Assembly (NCBI RefSeq): GCF_947500695.1
Contig: NZ_CANMSS010000003.1
Location: 400,162 to 464,161 of the forward strand
From: an uncultured Pseudoteredinibacter sp.
GTDB taxonomy: Bacteria; Pseudomonadota; Gammaproteobacteria; Pseudomonadales; Cellvibrionaceae
Direction of reading: 5' to 3'
DNA length: 64,000 bases
Part shown: positions 63,885 to 64,000 of the stretch, one piece after another
Layout of the letters: each line of letters begins with the position of its first letter
How positions within the stretch are numbered: the first letter of the stretch is position 1
Made by a program: the position numbers and the translations under genes
Notes under the pieces: model-generated
What the model was told of the DNA's origin: nothing
Database searches by the model: none
The model's input: only the letters and a program-made list of their open reading frames with translations

Positions 63885-63938
63885 GCAAACGGAAAACTTA
63901 CTGCGCCTTCGGCTCCGTAATTCTCTGATCTGTAACCA
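63870..63938 (+). repeat. Probable attC5, right end uncertain
   Basis: ACAGAAC (63870-63876) is the exact reverse complement of this cassette's odd left junction GTTCTGT, so it is the R'' site. A small hairpin follows (TTAC...GCC-TTC-GGC...GTAA, 63898-63920). No clear R' site was found, so the end given is a guess. Confidence 0.5.
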
Positions 63939-63978
63939 CTTTCATGGACAGTAATTTTGTCAATGAAAGAGGTATAGT

Positions 63979-64000
63979 ATGGGACAGACCAAAAAGAGAA
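63979..64000 (+). CDS. Possible start of a further gene, cut by the window edge
   Basis: An ATG at 63979 with GAGG seven bases upstream opens a frame beginning MGQTKKR that runs off the window. Position and spacing suit the gene of a sixth cassette, but seven codons are too few to be sure. Confidence 0.3.

Larger units (their letters stand above)
61737..64000 (+). mobile_element. Integron-type gene cassette array (at least five cassettes, right end outside the window)
   Basis: Five short + strand genes are each followed closely by an attC-type site. Junctions, cut after the G of GTTATGA or a GTTATAT-like core, give cassettes at 61737-62103, 62104-62621, 62622-63068, 63069-63470 and 63471 onward. 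Each cassette's first bases plus the G are the reverse complement of the R'' site at its own end: 7 of 7 in cassettes 1, 3, 4 and 5, and 6 of 7 in cassette 2. That is expected if each once existed as a closed circle. No integrase is seen on the left, where it would normally lie. Confidence 0.85.

Noticed and set aside
1..64000. rRNA, tRNA, prophage or complete insertion sequences
   Set aside because: No cloverleaf, ribosomal, phage structural or transposase signatures were recognised by eye; a tRNAscan or ISfinder search was not possible, so small or decayed examples could be missed.

Overview
The window looks like the chromosome of a free-living, probably aquatic gammaproteobacterium, most like the Cellvibrionales/Spongiibacteraceae type. 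This is inferred from the gene families and intermediate GC, not from a marker gene. No rRNA, tRNA, CRISPR array, prophage or complete insertion sequence was recognised. Most of it is ordinary catabolic, signalling and envelope chromosome. Two stretches are unusual: a cluster of structured fold-back repeats (43.3-46.6 kb) and an integron-type cassette array at the right end (61.7 kb onward).

Layout. 1-4.7 kb: edge of a surface-polysaccharide locus (methyltransferase fragment, NAD-dependent epimerase, glycosyltransferase), a type IV pilin and an acyltransferase-3/SGNH protein. 4.8-8.6 kb: kbl-tdh-sdaA, which with GlyA elsewhere would take threonine through glycine and serine to pyruvate. 8.9-14.4 kb: DUF523/DUF1722 protein, and an Lrp-type regulator divergent from a PutA that lacks a DNA-binding domain. 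14.7-18 kb: M14 carboxypeptidase and a chemoreceptor with a nitrate/nitrite-type sensor domain. 18.1-22 kb: aruI-aruH-like arginine transaminase pathway with a divergent LysR regulator. 22-24.3 kb: a CheC/CheX-type protein, a rhomboid protease and a probable halohydrin dehalogenase hidden in the SDR superfamily. 24.4-29.2 kb: three acyl-CoA dehydrogenases and an AraC regulator.

29.6-38.4 kb is a same-strand signalling block: two response regulators with GGDEF-EAL modules in which opposite catalytic halves look degenerate, a very large hybrid histidine kinase with three receiver domains, and a CheR-type methyltransferase. 38.6-43.3 kb holds an M1 metallopeptidase, a DUF6702 protein and an ATP-grasp protein. 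43.3-46.7 kb carries a hot-dog thioesterase-like gene, a MerB-like gene and an APC permease, with four long fold-back elements in the gaps. 46.7-55.4 kb has a secreted amidohydrolase pair, a group II decarboxylase with a divergent MocR regulator, a DsbB-like membrane protein behind a Zur-like site, and small proteins. 55.4-60.9 kb is an RND/LolA-like/outer-membrane operon with a divergent MarR regulator and palindromic operators.

From about 61,737 to the right edge, small + strand genes alternate with attC-type recombination sites. Each cassette's first seven bases are the reverse complement of the R'' site at its own end (perfect in four cassettes, one mismatch in one), which supports the cassette boundaries. 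No integrase lies on the left flank, so this is an integrase-less array or one separated from its integrase. The strongest novelty candidate is the fold-back family: the terminal arms differ between copies but stay paired within each copy, and two internal helices also show compensatory changes.
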